The position numbers and the translations under genes are program-made. From positions 1 through 14,262 of the forward strand of contig JAGCTA010000319.1 of NCBI GenBank assembly GCA_017963875.1: 14,262 bases of DNA. Reading direction: 5' to 3'. The DNA comes from Victivallales bacterium (GTDB lineage: Bacteria > Verrucomicrobiota > Lentisphaeria > Oligosphaerales > Oligosphaeraceae). This document shows, one piece after another, positions 1-8,217 of the stretch (positions are counted from its first letter, which is position 1; every line of letters begins with the position of its first letter). The notes beneath the pieces are model-generated. The model did no database searches, was not told where the DNA came from, and was given only the letters and a program-made list of their open reading frames with translations.

Positions 1-8
1 ACAGCCAT

Positions 9-557
9 GTGCCTTTGAAGAAACTGGAGACGATGCTGACACGCGAGGGGGAGATGATGCTTCAGTACGCGGCCTGCCGTGACAATCTCACGGAGGAGGA
101 TGCGGCATTTCTCGCGGAGCACGGCGGTGACGGCGTGCTTTATCAACTTTGGTATGCAGGATATGTCTTGAAAGGGATTTCTGGGGACGTTCTTAGAAGG
201 CTTTGCAGTCATCCGCTGCCGAGCGTGCGTGAATTGGTGGCGCGTTCCTCTGGGCTGACAATCGCGATGATGTCGGAGTTGTGCAAGGATGACTGCCCAC
301 GAGTGCGATTGGAATTGGCAAAGAATTCTGAGACACTTCTGTCTTTTCTGACAGTTCTTTCCGAAGATAGCGACGGGCGGGTGGCGAAGGCGGCTGCGGC
401 CGCTGTCGCCGCTCTTCAGACGAAGGAGCAGGAGGCATCGCAAGTCACTGAAAAAGACGAAGATACTGATGGCGATGATTCTCCTCCAAAGGCGGATGGG
501 GAAAGTGAGCAGCCAGGTCTTTTCAAGAGATTTATGGCGAAACTTGGGCGCGGTTAG
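9..557 (+). CDS. HEAT/LRV-like repeat protein of unknown function, 5' end uncertain
   Basis: The 182-residue reading starts at a GTG and stays open through the first bases of the window, so the true start may lie upstream; an internal ATG is at 33. Residues about 62-135 form three helical repeats with a period near 26. Each has a Leu, an acidic or polar turn, then a V-R or R-V-A pattern (SVRELVARS, RVRLELAKN, RVAKAAAAA). This is the signature of HEAT-like or leucine-rich-variant repeats, which usually serve as protein-binding scaffolds. A Glu/Asp/Lys-rich linker (about 138-168) leads to a short basic amphipathic C-terminal helix (GLFKRFMAKLGRG) that might touch a membrane or a partner. There is no signal peptide or transmembrane segment. 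It is followed after 102 bp by another unknown gene on the same strand. The repeat call is moderately sure; the function is unknown. Confidence 0.75.
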   Translation: MPLKKLETMLTREGEMMLQYAACRDNLTEEDAAFLAEHGGDGVLYQLWYAGYVLKGISGDVLRRLCSHPLPSVRELVARSSGLTIAMMSELCKDDCPRVRLELAKNSETLLSFLTVLSEDSDGRVAKAAAAAVAALQTKEQEASQVTEKDEDTDGDDSPPKADGESEQPGLFKRFMAKLGRG

Positions 558-659
558 CCAGAGACATCGCCCAATGCGAAAAAGGTAATGGAAAACAATT
601 GACATAATTGAAAATAAACGAAAACAGACAACGAATCAACAGAAGAAGGAAAACAATCT

Positions 660-1013
660 ATGGCAAAGAATCCTGTCAGTGGACAGCCTTTGAGTTTTGT
701 CGAGATTGTCATGCGCGCCGACGCAGAGACAATCAAGGCGGCATACGAGGCTCGAGTGAAAGTCGATGGCCTGTTGGCGGAGCGTGAAGAGGCTTATCGG
801 AAGATTGCGATGCTGGAACAGAAGGTTGATGAAATCATTGGCGAACCTGGTGTGTTCATTTTCCCAGAGCCACCGATGCCAGTCAGCGGTTTCGCCAAAC
901 CTGCCACCGCGCCAGCGAAGAAACCCGCACCTGCGCCGAAGGCCGTTCCAGACAAAACCGTGGTGGAACCTGAAAAGAGTGAAGTTGAACAGGAAGAGGG
1001 TGATAAGCAATAA
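660..1013 (+). CDS. Small unknown protein, helical N-terminus with Pro/Ala/Lys-rich tail
   Basis: This 117-residue protein starts at an ATG preceded by a good ribosome-binding site (AAGAAGGA at 643-650, 9 nt before the start). Residues about 18-62 are predicted helical and rich in Ala, Glu, Arg and Leu, with a pattern suited to a coiled coil. After that comes a short hydrophobic patch (VFIFP) and then a low-complexity tail of Pro, Ala and Lys ending in an acidic stretch. Residues 38-61 align without gaps to residues 12-35 of the next gene (shared LL, RE, KI, E and G positions), so the two probably share a module. There is no signal peptide or transmembrane helix. I do not recognise the family. 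Confidence 0.75.
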   Translation: MAKNPVSGQPLSFVEIVMRADAETIKAAYEARVKVDGLLAEREEAYRKIAMLEQKVDEIIGEPGVFIFPEPPMPVSGFAKPATAPAKKPAPAPKAVPDKTVVEPEKSEVEQEEGDKQ

Positions 1014-1081
1014 TCCTTCCTGTTTTCGACCATCCATTTGTCATGCCATGTAGCATATTGTAGTGCATACCATTGTAGCCC

Positions 1082-1543
1082 ATGACCGCAAGGAAAGAAA
1101 TAGAAATTCTTGATTTATTGCGCCAGCGAGAGGCGGAATTTGTCAAGATTTGGCAATGCGAGGACGGTATTTGCCGTCTGCTCGGGTTGTCTGACTTTCC
1201 ATTTGGCGGTGCCCCTGACCTTCCTTCACGTAAGAAAGGCAAGCGGACAGTGTCGTTGGCAAGTCTGAGGAAGAAGGACGTGGGCAATGATGCCGAGGGC
1301 GATGCGAAAGTCGGGAAGGCTCCGCCTGTGAGAAAACTTCAGGGAAATGAGGATGCCTATCGTGTCGTTTTTGAGCATAATGGCGCGTCTGAGGTCACCT
1401 TCCAGACGGATGGCGAACTCCTGCGTAAACTTTTCCTGGTGGAAGATACTGATTTCAAGATGCTTAGCATTGAGACCGTCGAATTCCACTCATTGGAGGA
1501 CTGGAAGTCCATTGAAATCCTGTGGAGTAGAGAAGGCCTATGA
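1082..1543 (+). CDS. Unknown protein sharing an N-terminal helix with its upstream neighbour
   Basis: The 153-residue protein starts at ATG 1082; no clear Shine-Dalgarno sequence is visible upstream, so the start is only moderately secure. Residues 1-35 form a helix related to the one in the preceding gene. A basic low-complexity linker follows (about 48-85, rich in Lys, Arg, Ser and Gly). The C-terminal domain (about 86-153) has alternating hydrophobic residues, suggesting a small alpha/beta fold. It is soluble, with no signal peptide. It ends 5 bp before the promoter of the SPFH operon, so it marks the end of the left gene group. The family is not recognised. Confidence 0.7.
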   Translation: MTARKEIEILDLLRQREAEFVKIWQCEDGICRLLGLSDFPFGGAPDLPSRKKGKRTVSLASLRKKDVGNDAEGDAKVGKAPPVRKLQGNEDAYRVVFEHNGASEVTFQTDGELLRKLFLVEDTDFKMLSIETVEFHSLEDWKSIEILWSREGL

Positions 1544-1548
1544 CGGAT

Positions 1549-1577
1549 TTGACACAATGTAAGCCATTGTATATATT
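1549..1577 (+). promoter_or_regulatory. Sigma-70-like promoter for the SPFH/P-type ATPase operon
   Basis: A perfect -35 hexamer TTGACA (1549-1554) and a -10 hexamer TATATT (1572-1577) are separated by exactly 17 bp. The site begins six bases after the preceding stop codon and lies about 107 bp upstream of the first operon gene, leaving a long AT-rich 5' leader. A second TTGACA at 1623-1628 has no good -10 at proper spacing and is less convincing. The assignment is inferred from consensus match only. Confidence 0.65.
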
Positions 1578-1684
1578 ATAGATTGTTTAATAATAATTGT
1601 GAAATCCCAAGGATTGCTTGAATTGACAACATCTGCCATATCTAGATGGCATTCATTTAAATCTAGTTTTCAGGAAGTGCAAAT

Positions 1685-3673
1685 ATGAAAGAAACAAGTG
1701 GTCGCCCTCGGAATCTCTGCAGTGCCTTGTCGATCATCGGAGCGGTGCTGTTCATCGTGGGATTGATTGTCTGTCGAACTGGCAATTGTTCCGTGATGCT
1801 TGTCGGGTGCGCGTCTTCCGTGGTGGTGATTCTACTGGGGCTGGTTGGTGCAGGCCGCTGTGCCTTTGAGCGCCGTCAGCAGCAGGAGGAGCGTTCGGCG
1901 GCGGAGTTTCGGAAGGAACACGGCAGGAATGAACTGTTTGAAGATGCGGATGAGGCGGTTCGCCTTGCGACGAGGGCGAACATGCAATACACACGCTATT
2001 TCATACCGATATTCACCGTGGTGCTTGGTCTGGCGCTTTTCATTTTCTGCCTTCTGGTCTGGCGTTCATGGGAGGCGACGGAGACATTCCCAGTCGCGGG
2101 AAATCCAATGCCTTTGGCGTTGTTAAGCGTTCTGTCATGGATTGCGACGCTGATTCTTGGAAGTTATTTTATAGGTGCGAGCCGCGAACCAGGTTGTCGT
2201 TGGCTTCGCCCCGCGAGCGCATGGCTGTTTTTCAACGGCTTCCTTTTCCTTCTTGCTTCCATCGCATTGTTCCTGGAATATTTCAAGAAGATGGTGCTGA
2301 CAGCCGATATTACGTTGGCGCGCATAGGGATGGTTGTTCTGGCGATATTGGCGATTGAACTTGTCCTTGCGTTTGTCATTGAATTCTACCGTCCCAGGAT
2401 GCCTGGCGAAGCGGAGCGTCCGTTGCCTGAGAGCCGTTTGCTGGCGCTGGTGACCGAACCAGGCGGTCTGGCGCGCAATGTCGCGTCCTCATTGGACTAT
2501 CAATTTGGTTTCCAGGTATCTGAAGCATGGTTTTTCCGTTTTCTGGAGCGGACGGTGGTTCCGCTGGTTGTCGTTCTCGTCCTGGCGTTTTGGCTTCAGA
2601 CGTGTCTGGTGGTCATCAACACTGGCGAACAAGGGTTGTTTGAGAAATTTGGGCGTGTTGAGAGCACGGAGCCGTCTGGGGCTGGCATCTATTTCAAGTT
2701 GCCGTGGCCCTTTACGCGCATAGAGCGGTTCAATGTTGAGAAGATACAGGAGGTCGTCCTTGGAGAGGACCACGAGCACGAACATGAAGAGGAGGAGGAA
2801 GAAGAGGAAGAGGACGACCATGGGCACAGCCATGGGCCGAAGAAGCCAAAGCATCAGGAGCATGATGAACGCGTGATTCTGTGGAGCGTGGCCCATGCCG
2901 AGAAGGAATTGAATTACATCGTGGCAAGCCGTCATGCGGAGAAACTGAACAACGCGGGGCTTGACAACAATGAAAACAGCAAACTGAACCACAAGAAGAT
3001 ACCGCCGTCGGCACTGCTGGTGGCTCATGTCCCTGTTTCTTTCCGCGTGAAGAACATCTATGACTTCAAGTATCGTCAAAGCGATGCCATGGGATTGCTT
3101 AAGAACCTTGGCACGCGCGTCTGGATTCATTTCCTTGCTAATGTTGATTTTCAGGATTTGCTTGGGGAAGGGCGTTTAAAGGCAAGTGAAATCCTGAAGA
3201 AACGCATCCAGGAAAGCGCGGACGAAATGCAACTGGGCGTGGAAATCATCACTGTCAGCGTGGCAAGCATCCATCCGCCTGTCGAAGTCGGTTCGGAATA
3301 TGACAAGCAGATGAGCGCGCACGAGGAAGTCAACAGGCAGTTGCAGCAGAGCCGCGTTGAGGCGGACAGGATTGTCTCGGAGGCGCGGAGTGAACAGAAT
3401 GCCATCCTTGCGGCGGCGATGATGGACAATTTCAAGCGGGACAAGTCATACGTCCAGGCGGAGGCCGAGTTGTTTGCAAGCCAATTGACCCGCTACAACG
3501 CCTGCCCAGACATTTTCAAGATTGACAGCGAACTGCGCGTCGTCGAGGAGGCGTCGCAGCATTTGAGAAAATACATTGTCGGTACAGGTCTGGACGTTGA
3601 ACTGTACGACTTGAATCTGGAGCGCAAGAACGAGGGAACGAGCCTGCTGGATTTGGGCGTGGAAGCGCCGTGA
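1685..3673 (+). CDS. Seven-TM SPFH (band 7/HflK-like) protein with His/Glu-rich insert
   Basis: This 662-residue protein is far longer than ordinary HflK/HflC (about 330-420). Its N-terminal half holds about seven hydrophobic segments (near residues 12-30, 38-56, 106-126, 143-163, 179-197, 211-233 and 290-311). The SPFH domain follows the last one, with the typical entry pattern (NTGEQGLFEKFGRV, then GIYFKLPWPF near 334-343). Residues 361-394 form an unusual insert with nine Glu and two Asp in a row flanked by eight His, plausible as a metal-binding or sensing loop. The SPFH domain resumes about 440-540, followed by an Ala/Glu-rich coiled coil (about 545-600). Known SPFH proteins assemble into membrane-attached rings that enclose partners such as FtsH. 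It is first in an operon with two more SPFH genes and a P-type ATPase. The fold call is firm; a metal role is inference. Confidence 0.88.
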   Translation: MKETSGRPRNLCSALSIIGAVLFIVGLIVCRTGNCSVMLVGCASSVVVILLGLVGAGRCAFERRQQQEERSAAEFRKEHGRNELFEDADEAVRLATRANMQYTRYFIPIFTVVLGLALFIFCLLVWRSWEATETFPVAGNPMPLALLSVLSWIATLILGSYFIGASREPGCRWLRPASAWLFFNGFLFLLASIALFLEYFKKMVLTADITLARIGMVVLAILAIELVLAFVIEFYRPRMPGEAERPLPESRLLALVTEPGGLARNVASSLDYQFGFQVSEAWFFRFLERTVVPLVVVLVLAFWLQTCLVVINTGEQGLFEKFGRVESTEPSGAGIYFKLPWPFTRIERFNVEKIQEVVLGEDHEHEHEEEEEEEEEDDHGHSHGPKKPKHQEHDERVILWSVAHAEKELNYIVASRHAEKLNNAGLDNNENSKLNHKKIPPSALLVAHVPVSFRVKNIYDFKYRQSDAMGLLKNLGTRVWIHFLANVDFQDLLGEGRLKASEILKKRIQESADEMQLGVEIITVSVASIHPPVEVGSEYDKQMSAHEEVNRQLQQSRVEADRIVSEARSEQNAILAAAMMDNFKRDKSYVQAEAELFASQLTRYNACPDIFKIDSELRVVEEASQHLRKYIVGTGLDVELYDLNLERKNEGTSLLDLGVEAP

Positions 3674-3742
3674 GTCCAGCAGAATGTCATATAGGCAATC
3701 ATAATCAACGGAAATTCAATATAAACAGGAGTTCAGGCAATT

Positions 3743-4738
3743 ATGGAACAGCAGTCTCAGAAAGTCGAAAAGAACGGATTGGCGATGCACTGGCCAGTCG
3801 CATTGCTGGCGTTGGCAGTGGTCATCATCTTTCTGATTTCAATGATGTCCTTCCAGGTGAAGGAAACGGAATATGCTGTCATCAAGCGTTCAGGCAAGGC
3901 TTTGGAAGATGCCAGCGGCAAAATCATCAGTTACAATCCTGGACTGCATTTCAAACTGCCGTTTGTTGACCAGGTATGGCGTCATGATAAACGCATACAG
4001 TGCTATGAACTCAAGAAAGGCGAAGTCGAGCAGGTCAAGACAAAGGACGACTGTCAGATTGTCGTTTCAACATACGTGCTGTGGAAAATCAGCGACGAGG
4101 CCGTGGGCGTTTTCATGAAACAGTTTGAATCGACGGGTGATGCGGAGTCAAAACTTGATTTCATCGTCAGAACCGTCCGCAGCCGTGTCATGCCGCATTA
4201 TGATTTCCGCTCCATTGTTTTTGTCAAGGAAGAGGCGGGTGGAAAATCCGTGTTGGAGACAATTGAGGACGAAATGCTGAAGCAGGTCCGCCAGGAGGCA
4301 TTCAAAGAATATGGCATTGATGTCGTTCGCGTCGGATTCCGTCGTTTCGGGTTTACTCAGGACAACTCGCAGGAAGTTTTGAAGACCATGGCGGCCGACC
4401 GCAAGGAAATCTCCACTGCGTTGCTGACGCAGGGGAAGAAACAGGCGGACGATGTTCGCGTTGCGGCTCAGACACAGGCGGCGCAGTTGCGTACAGAAGC
4501 GGAGAAAAAAGCGAAGAAACTCCGCAGCGAGGGCGAACTCGAGGCATCCAAGCACATGGAGATTTATCGCCAGAACCTTGAACTCGCCAGATTCCTCCGC
4601 TATTTGAATGGCTTGGAGGCATCGCTGAATGAACGTGACACGCTGATTCTCGGCACTGATACAGCGCCATTCCATCTGCTGAGCCCAAAGGCTCTGGATA
4701 TCGGCAGCGAAAAGGCACCAGCACCAGCAACCAAGTGA
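3743..4738 (+). CDS. HflC-like SPFH-domain membrane protein
   Basis: The 331-residue protein starts at an ATG with AGGAG 11 nt upstream (3727-3731). One N-terminal transmembrane helix (about 16-34) is followed by an SPFH domain that opens with ETEYAVIKRSGKA and continues with PGLHFKLPFVDQVWRHDKRI, a close match to the HflC pattern. A long Ala/Glu/Lys/Gln-rich coiled coil (about 215-275) precedes the HflC-like ending (YRQNLELARFLRYLNGLE, then an L-I-L-G-T-D-T-A-P-F strand). Length and architecture match HflC, which pairs with HflK to form a cage over the FtsH protease in the inner membrane. No ftsH is present here, and the operon partner is instead a P-type ATPase, so I give no hflC symbol. 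Confidence 0.88.
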   Translation: MEQQSQKVEKNGLAMHWPVALLALAVVIIFLISMMSFQVKETEYAVIKRSGKALEDASGKIISYNPGLHFKLPFVDQVWRHDKRIQCYELKKGEVEQVKTKDDCQIVVSTYVLWKISDEAVGVFMKQFESTGDAESKLDFIVRTVRSRVMPHYDFRSIVFVKEEAGGKSVLETIEDEMLKQVRQEAFKEYGIDVVRVGFRRFGFTQDNSQEVLKTMAADRKEISTALLTQGKKQADDVRVAAQTQAAQLRTEAEKKAKKLRSEGELEASKHMEIYRQNLELARFLRYLNGLEASLNERDTLILGTDTAPFHLLSPKALDIGSEKAPAPATK

Positions 4739-4797
4739 TAATGACCCTTGGGGTAATCAATTGATTGAAGAAACGACACAGAGGGTTAGAGGCTGTT

Positions 4798-6123
4798 ATG
4801 GAAGAAAATAAAGACACGACTGAACGGGTCCCCGAAAGCGAGAGCCTGTTTGAAATGCCCGTGGCGGCATCTGCAACGCCAGATGCCGTGCCTGAAGCGG
4901 CTGGTAGCGGCATGGAGTCATTGACTCGCATGGCGCGCGTGCTGTTTTCATGCCTGCGGGTGGTGATAGTCCTTGTTTTGGTGTATTTGCTTGTCAGCGG
5001 TGTGTTTCGCGTTGATGAGCAAAACGAGGCGATGCTGTTCAGATTTGGAGCGTTGCAGACTCGTGTCATTGATCCAGAGCAGGGCGAAACGGCAATTCTT
5101 ACCAGTGGCCGCTGGTATTGGGCATGGCCGTATCCTATTGACTGGGTGAAGGAACTTCCCGCGCAAAAGACGGTGACAGTTTCGACGGAACGCCTTTTCG
5201 AGCCGATTATTCCGCCTGAAAATGATACGCGCGGATATCTCTTCCCAGGCGCGGACGGGTATCTCATGTGCCTGAACGAGGAACTGGGTGCCGATGAAAA
5301 CGGCGAACGGAATTCCAACGGCATTGTCCATGCAATCGGCGAAGTCAATTATCGCATTACGGATGCAAAAAAATACTATTTGTCATTTTATGATGATGAA
5401 GATGGCAAGGGAACAGTGACCCTGGACCTTGGATTGAACGGTAAGGACGGCGATGCCAATGCGGTCCGTGCAAAGAAGGAGGATATGCGTGGCAACCGTG
5501 GAATCATTCGTCTGATGCTTGGAAACGCCATGATTGCGGAAGCCGTTTCATGGCGCGTCGAGGATTTGCGCAATATGATGCGCGTGCGTGACGGACGCAC
5601 GGAAAACTTCGAGGATGGTGTGAAAGCACGCCTGAAGCGGTATATCGATGCCGTTGACATGGGGCTTGAGGTGCAGTCAGTTAAGGTGACGATTCAACTT
5701 CCTGCGGCTGTGCGCCGTGAATTTGAATATGTCTTCAGTGCGTCAGAGCAGAGTGCGGCGATGATTCAGCAGGCACGCCAGGAGGCGGATGCCATCGTAA
5801 AAGCCGCCCAGAACATGGCTTTCAGGATTGTCAGCGAGGCGGAGTCGGAACGCGACCGTGTGATCGCTGATGCGGAACAGGACAGCAAGAACTTCCAGAA
5901 TGAACTTGAAATCCTGCGTGACATGGGGAGCACGTCTTCGTACATGGAAACCGTGCTGCTCACAAAATATGTGGATGTCCTTCGGGCCATTTATTCGCGT
6001 GTCGAAAACAAGATACTGGTGAAGACGACGCCAGGAAAAGATTCGAAGATTCGCATGAGGGTGAATCTGCCTGAAAAGAAGAAAAAGAAGCAGAATCCTG
6101 CCGAGGCTCCCGTCCAGCAGTAG
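4798..6123 (+). CDS. HflK-like SPFH-domain membrane protein
   Basis: I start this 441-residue protein at ATG 4798, because AGAGG (4788-4792) sits 5 nt before it; an upstream in-frame TTG at 4765 would add 11 residues without better support. An acidic cytoplasmic N-terminus (1-44) leads to a transmembrane helix (about 49-68), then an SPFH domain beginning VDEQNEAMLFRFGAL. The domain is interrupted by a longer loop (about 130-180 and 198-235) than in standard HflK. A coiled coil rich in Ala, Glu and Gln (about 315-372) and a very basic end (KKKKK) follow. The acidic tail before the membrane helix and the order after an HflC-like gene recall HflK, though canonical operons are usually hflK then hflC. 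It probably forms mixed assemblies with the two preceding SPFH proteins. Confidence 0.85.
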   Translation: MEENKDTTERVPESESLFEMPVAASATPDAVPEAAGSGMESLTRMARVLFSCLRVVIVLVLVYLLVSGVFRVDEQNEAMLFRFGALQTRVIDPEQGETAILTSGRWYWAWPYPIDWVKELPAQKTVTVSTERLFEPIIPPENDTRGYLFPGADGYLMCLNEELGADENGERNSNGIVHAIGEVNYRITDAKKYYLSFYDDEDGKGTVTLDLGLNGKDGDANAVRAKKEDMRGNRGIIRLMLGNAMIAEAVSWRVEDLRNMMRVRDGRTENFEDGVKARLKRYIDAVDMGLEVQSVKVTIQLPAAVRREFEYVFSASEQSAAMIQQARQEADAIVKAAQNMAFRIVSEAESERDRVIADAEQDSKNFQNELEILRDMGSTSSYMETVLLTKYVDVLRAIYSRVENKILVKTTPGKDSKIRMRVNLPEKKKKKQNPAEAPVQQ

Positions 6124-6191
6124 CGCGAGGACGGGAAGCAGTGGAAGTTTAGAAGAAAGAATCCGTGAACTGAACAAAGAGTGAAAGTAGC

Positions 6192-8129
6192 ATGGCTGAG
6201 ATAATTGAATCGAAACATGACCGCGTTGTAGGAAAAGTGGGGCGTCCCGAAATGATTCGTTTGGGGATTGCCATGCTTGGGGGCATACTTGTCCTCAACG
6301 CCTATCTGTCTGAATTGCTGTTCCCTACGGCAATTGACAGTGCCGCCAGAAGCGTTAGCGCGTTCATCGGCGCGGCGATTTTAAGCCTGCCGATTTTCAT
6401 TGAGGCGTTGCAGGACCTTATCAAGGGCAAGGTCCACATGAACGAACTCGTTGCACTTGCCTTGGTTGCGGCATTCGCAAATGAGAACTACATGACGGCG
6501 GGCGCGGTCGCATTTTTCATGCTGATTACCATTACTATTGAAAAAAGGACGGCTATTGGCGCGGAGGCGGCCATTGAGGCAGTCGTTCGCCTGACGCCGC
6601 GAATCGCTCGGCGCATTGTCGGCGATTCGGAAGAGGAAATCGATGCTTTGGTTGATTTGCACATAGACGATGTCTGCCGTGTGAGGCCTGGCGAGAATTT
6701 CCCCGCTGACGGTATCATCACCGTTGGGCGTAGTACGGTGAACCAGGCGTCAATTACTGGTGAAAGTATTCCCGCCGACAAGGATGTCGGCAGCGAGGTC
6801 TATGCAGGTACCCAGAATCTCACAGGACTTGTGGAATTCAAGGTGACGCGCATTGGCGCAGACACGACCTTGGGCAAGGTCCGAAACCTGATTGCGGACG
6901 CAGAACGTTCCAAGTTGCCGATTATGCGCATGATCGACAAATATGTTGGATACTATACGCCGACCATCCTGATGATTGCTGGTCTAGTGTGGTTTATTAC
7001 GATGGACATGTCGCGCGTCATCGCAGTGCTTGTCATGGCAGTGCCTGCTGCATTTGTGTTGGCGACGCCGACGGCCGTGATTGCCGCAATCGCCGCCGCG
7101 TCCCGTCTTGGCATCCTTATCAAGGATGTCTCCTATATTGAGCAGGCCGCGAAGATTGGCGCAATTATCTTCGACAAGACGGGTACCTTGACGGAGGGCG
7201 TCCTTGCGGTGGCATGCCTTGAACCCTGCGAAGGCGTTGAACTTGCGACACTTCTGGAAACGGCGACGTGTGCGGAACATCACAGCAACCACCCTGCCGC
7301 CGAGGCAATGAAACGCCTGGCAAAGCAGGCGAATGTCCAATGGGAGGCTCCAGACAGTTACGAGGAAGTGCCTGGACGAGGCGTTAGGGCGAAGTTTGGA
7401 AACAAGGTGAGCCTTGTAGGCCGCGAAAGTTGGCTCGCTTCCGAAGGAATCGATACAAGCAGCATGATTGAAAGCCTCCATAGCGGTGAGAAACGCGGGC
7501 TGAGCGCCGTCTGCGTCGCGTTGGATGGCAAAGCGTTGGGATGGATCGGATTGAGCGATGAAATCCGCGCGGTCAGCAAGGAGGCGATTGCGCAGTTGAA
7601 GGAACTGGGCGTTACGCAATGCTGCATGGTGACTGGTGACAATGAGCGCGTTGCCACGGCCGTCGCCGCGCAGATCGGCATTACGGAAATCAAGAGTGGC
7701 TGCTTGCCAGAGGAGAAAGAGGCATACGTCAGGAAATTGAAGGAAGAGGGAAAGATTGTCGCTGTGGTCGGCGATGGCGTCAACGACGCTCCCGCATTGG
7801 CCGCTGGTGACATCGGCATGGCCATGGGTGCATTCGGAAGCGACATCGCGGTTCAGAGCGCGGCCGTCGCGCTGATGAACAACGACCTTCGCCGCATTCC
7901 GTTTTTTATTGGCCTTTCTCGCCAGACGCGTGTCTTGACTTTGCAGAATTTCGCCATAGGAATGGGGTTCATTGTCGTCGGTGTGTATTTGGCGACAGTC
8001 GGCGGCATTACGCCAGTCGGAGCCGCCTTGTTGCACAGCGTCAGTTCATTGATGGTCATTTTCAATAGTGCGCGTCTCGTTCGTTCAGGAGAACTACTCC
8101 AAAGCAGCGCACCAACAGCCCAAAAATAG
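6192..8129 (+). CDS. P1B-like cation-translocating P-type ATPase with non-canonical ion site (VPA for CPC)
   Basis: The 645-residue protein has all the catalytic marks of a P-type ATPase: TGES (189-192) in the actuator domain, DKTGTLT (328-334, phosphorylated Asp328), the P1B hallmark SNHP (365-368), MVTGDN (479-484) and GDGVNDAP (527-534). About eight membrane helices are placed as in heavy-metal pumps. Three things are odd. There is no N-terminal heavy-metal-binding (HMA) domain. The CPC/SPC ion motif is Val284-Pro285-Ala286, before the conserved ATPTA. The last helix has LLHSVSS (613-619), unlike the usual metal-type signatures. The transported ion therefore cannot be deduced; it may be a non-thiophilic metal or another cation. 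It sits behind three SPFH genes (68-bp gap) and ahead of an ABC ATPase. Pump activity is likely because the phosphorylation machinery is intact. Confidence 0.93.
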   Translation: MAEIIESKHDRVVGKVGRPEMIRLGIAMLGGILVLNAYLSELLFPTAIDSAARSVSAFIGAAILSLPIFIEALQDLIKGKVHMNELVALALVAAFANENYMTAGAVAFFMLITITIEKRTAIGAEAAIEAVVRLTPRIARRIVGDSEEEIDALVDLHIDDVCRVRPGENFPADGIITVGRSTVNQASITGESIPADKDVGSEVYAGTQNLTGLVEFKVTRIGADTTLGKVRNLIADAERSKLPIMRMIDKYVGYYTPTILMIAGLVWFITMDMSRVIAVLVMAVPAAFVLATPTAVIAAIAAASRLGILIKDVSYIEQAAKIGAIIFDKTGTLTEGVLAVACLEPCEGVELATLLETATCAEHHSNHPAAEAMKRLAKQANVQWEAPDSYEEVPGRGVRAKFGNKVSLVGRESWLASEGIDTSSMIESLHSGEKRGLSAVCVALDGKALGWIGLSDEIRAVSKEAIAQLKELGVTQCCMVTGDNERVATAVAAQIGITEIKSGCLPEEKEAYVRKLKEEGKIVAVVGDGVNDAPALAAGDIGMAMGAFGSDIAVQSAAVALMNNDLRRIPFFIGLSRQTRVLTLQNFAIGMGFIVVGVYLATVGGITPVGAALLHSVSSLMVIFNSARLVRSGELLQSSAPTAQK

Positions 8130-8140
8130 CCATGCCAGTT

Positions 8141-8178
8141 GGCGGATAATCTGCGATTATGGTTGCGGATAGTCCGCC
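8141..8178 (+). other. Nested inverted repeat in the ATPase-ABC spacer
   Basis: GGCGGA (8141-8146) pairs with TCCGCC (8173-8178). Inside the loop, ATAATC (8146-8151) pairs with GATTAT (8155-8160) over a 3-nt loop; the outer and inner stems share base 8146. No T-run follows, so it is not a typical intrinsic terminator. It could be an RNA processing or attenuation structure, or simply a degraded repeat. Confidence 0.4.
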
Positions 8179-8217
8179 GCGTGTGATGGAAAGCAAATCA
8201 ACATCGGAGTCAGAGTG

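Noticed and set aside
1623..1628. Second TTGACA as the main operon promoter
   Set aside because: No acceptable -10 hexamer lies 16-18 bp downstream, unlike the 1549-1577 site.
4353..5348. 331-codon open frame on the minus strand
   Set aside because: It is antisense to the HflC-like and HflK-like genes, has a low-complexity Ser/Arg/Pro composition and no recognisable domain.
3743..6123. Canonical hflK-hflC operon
   Set aside because: The order is reversed, a third larger SPFH gene precedes them, no ftsH is nearby and the loops are longer than standard, so the gene symbols were not assigned.
6984..8036. 350-codon open frame on the minus strand
   Set aside because: It is a shadow of the P-type ATPase, whose motifs are all intact on the plus strand.
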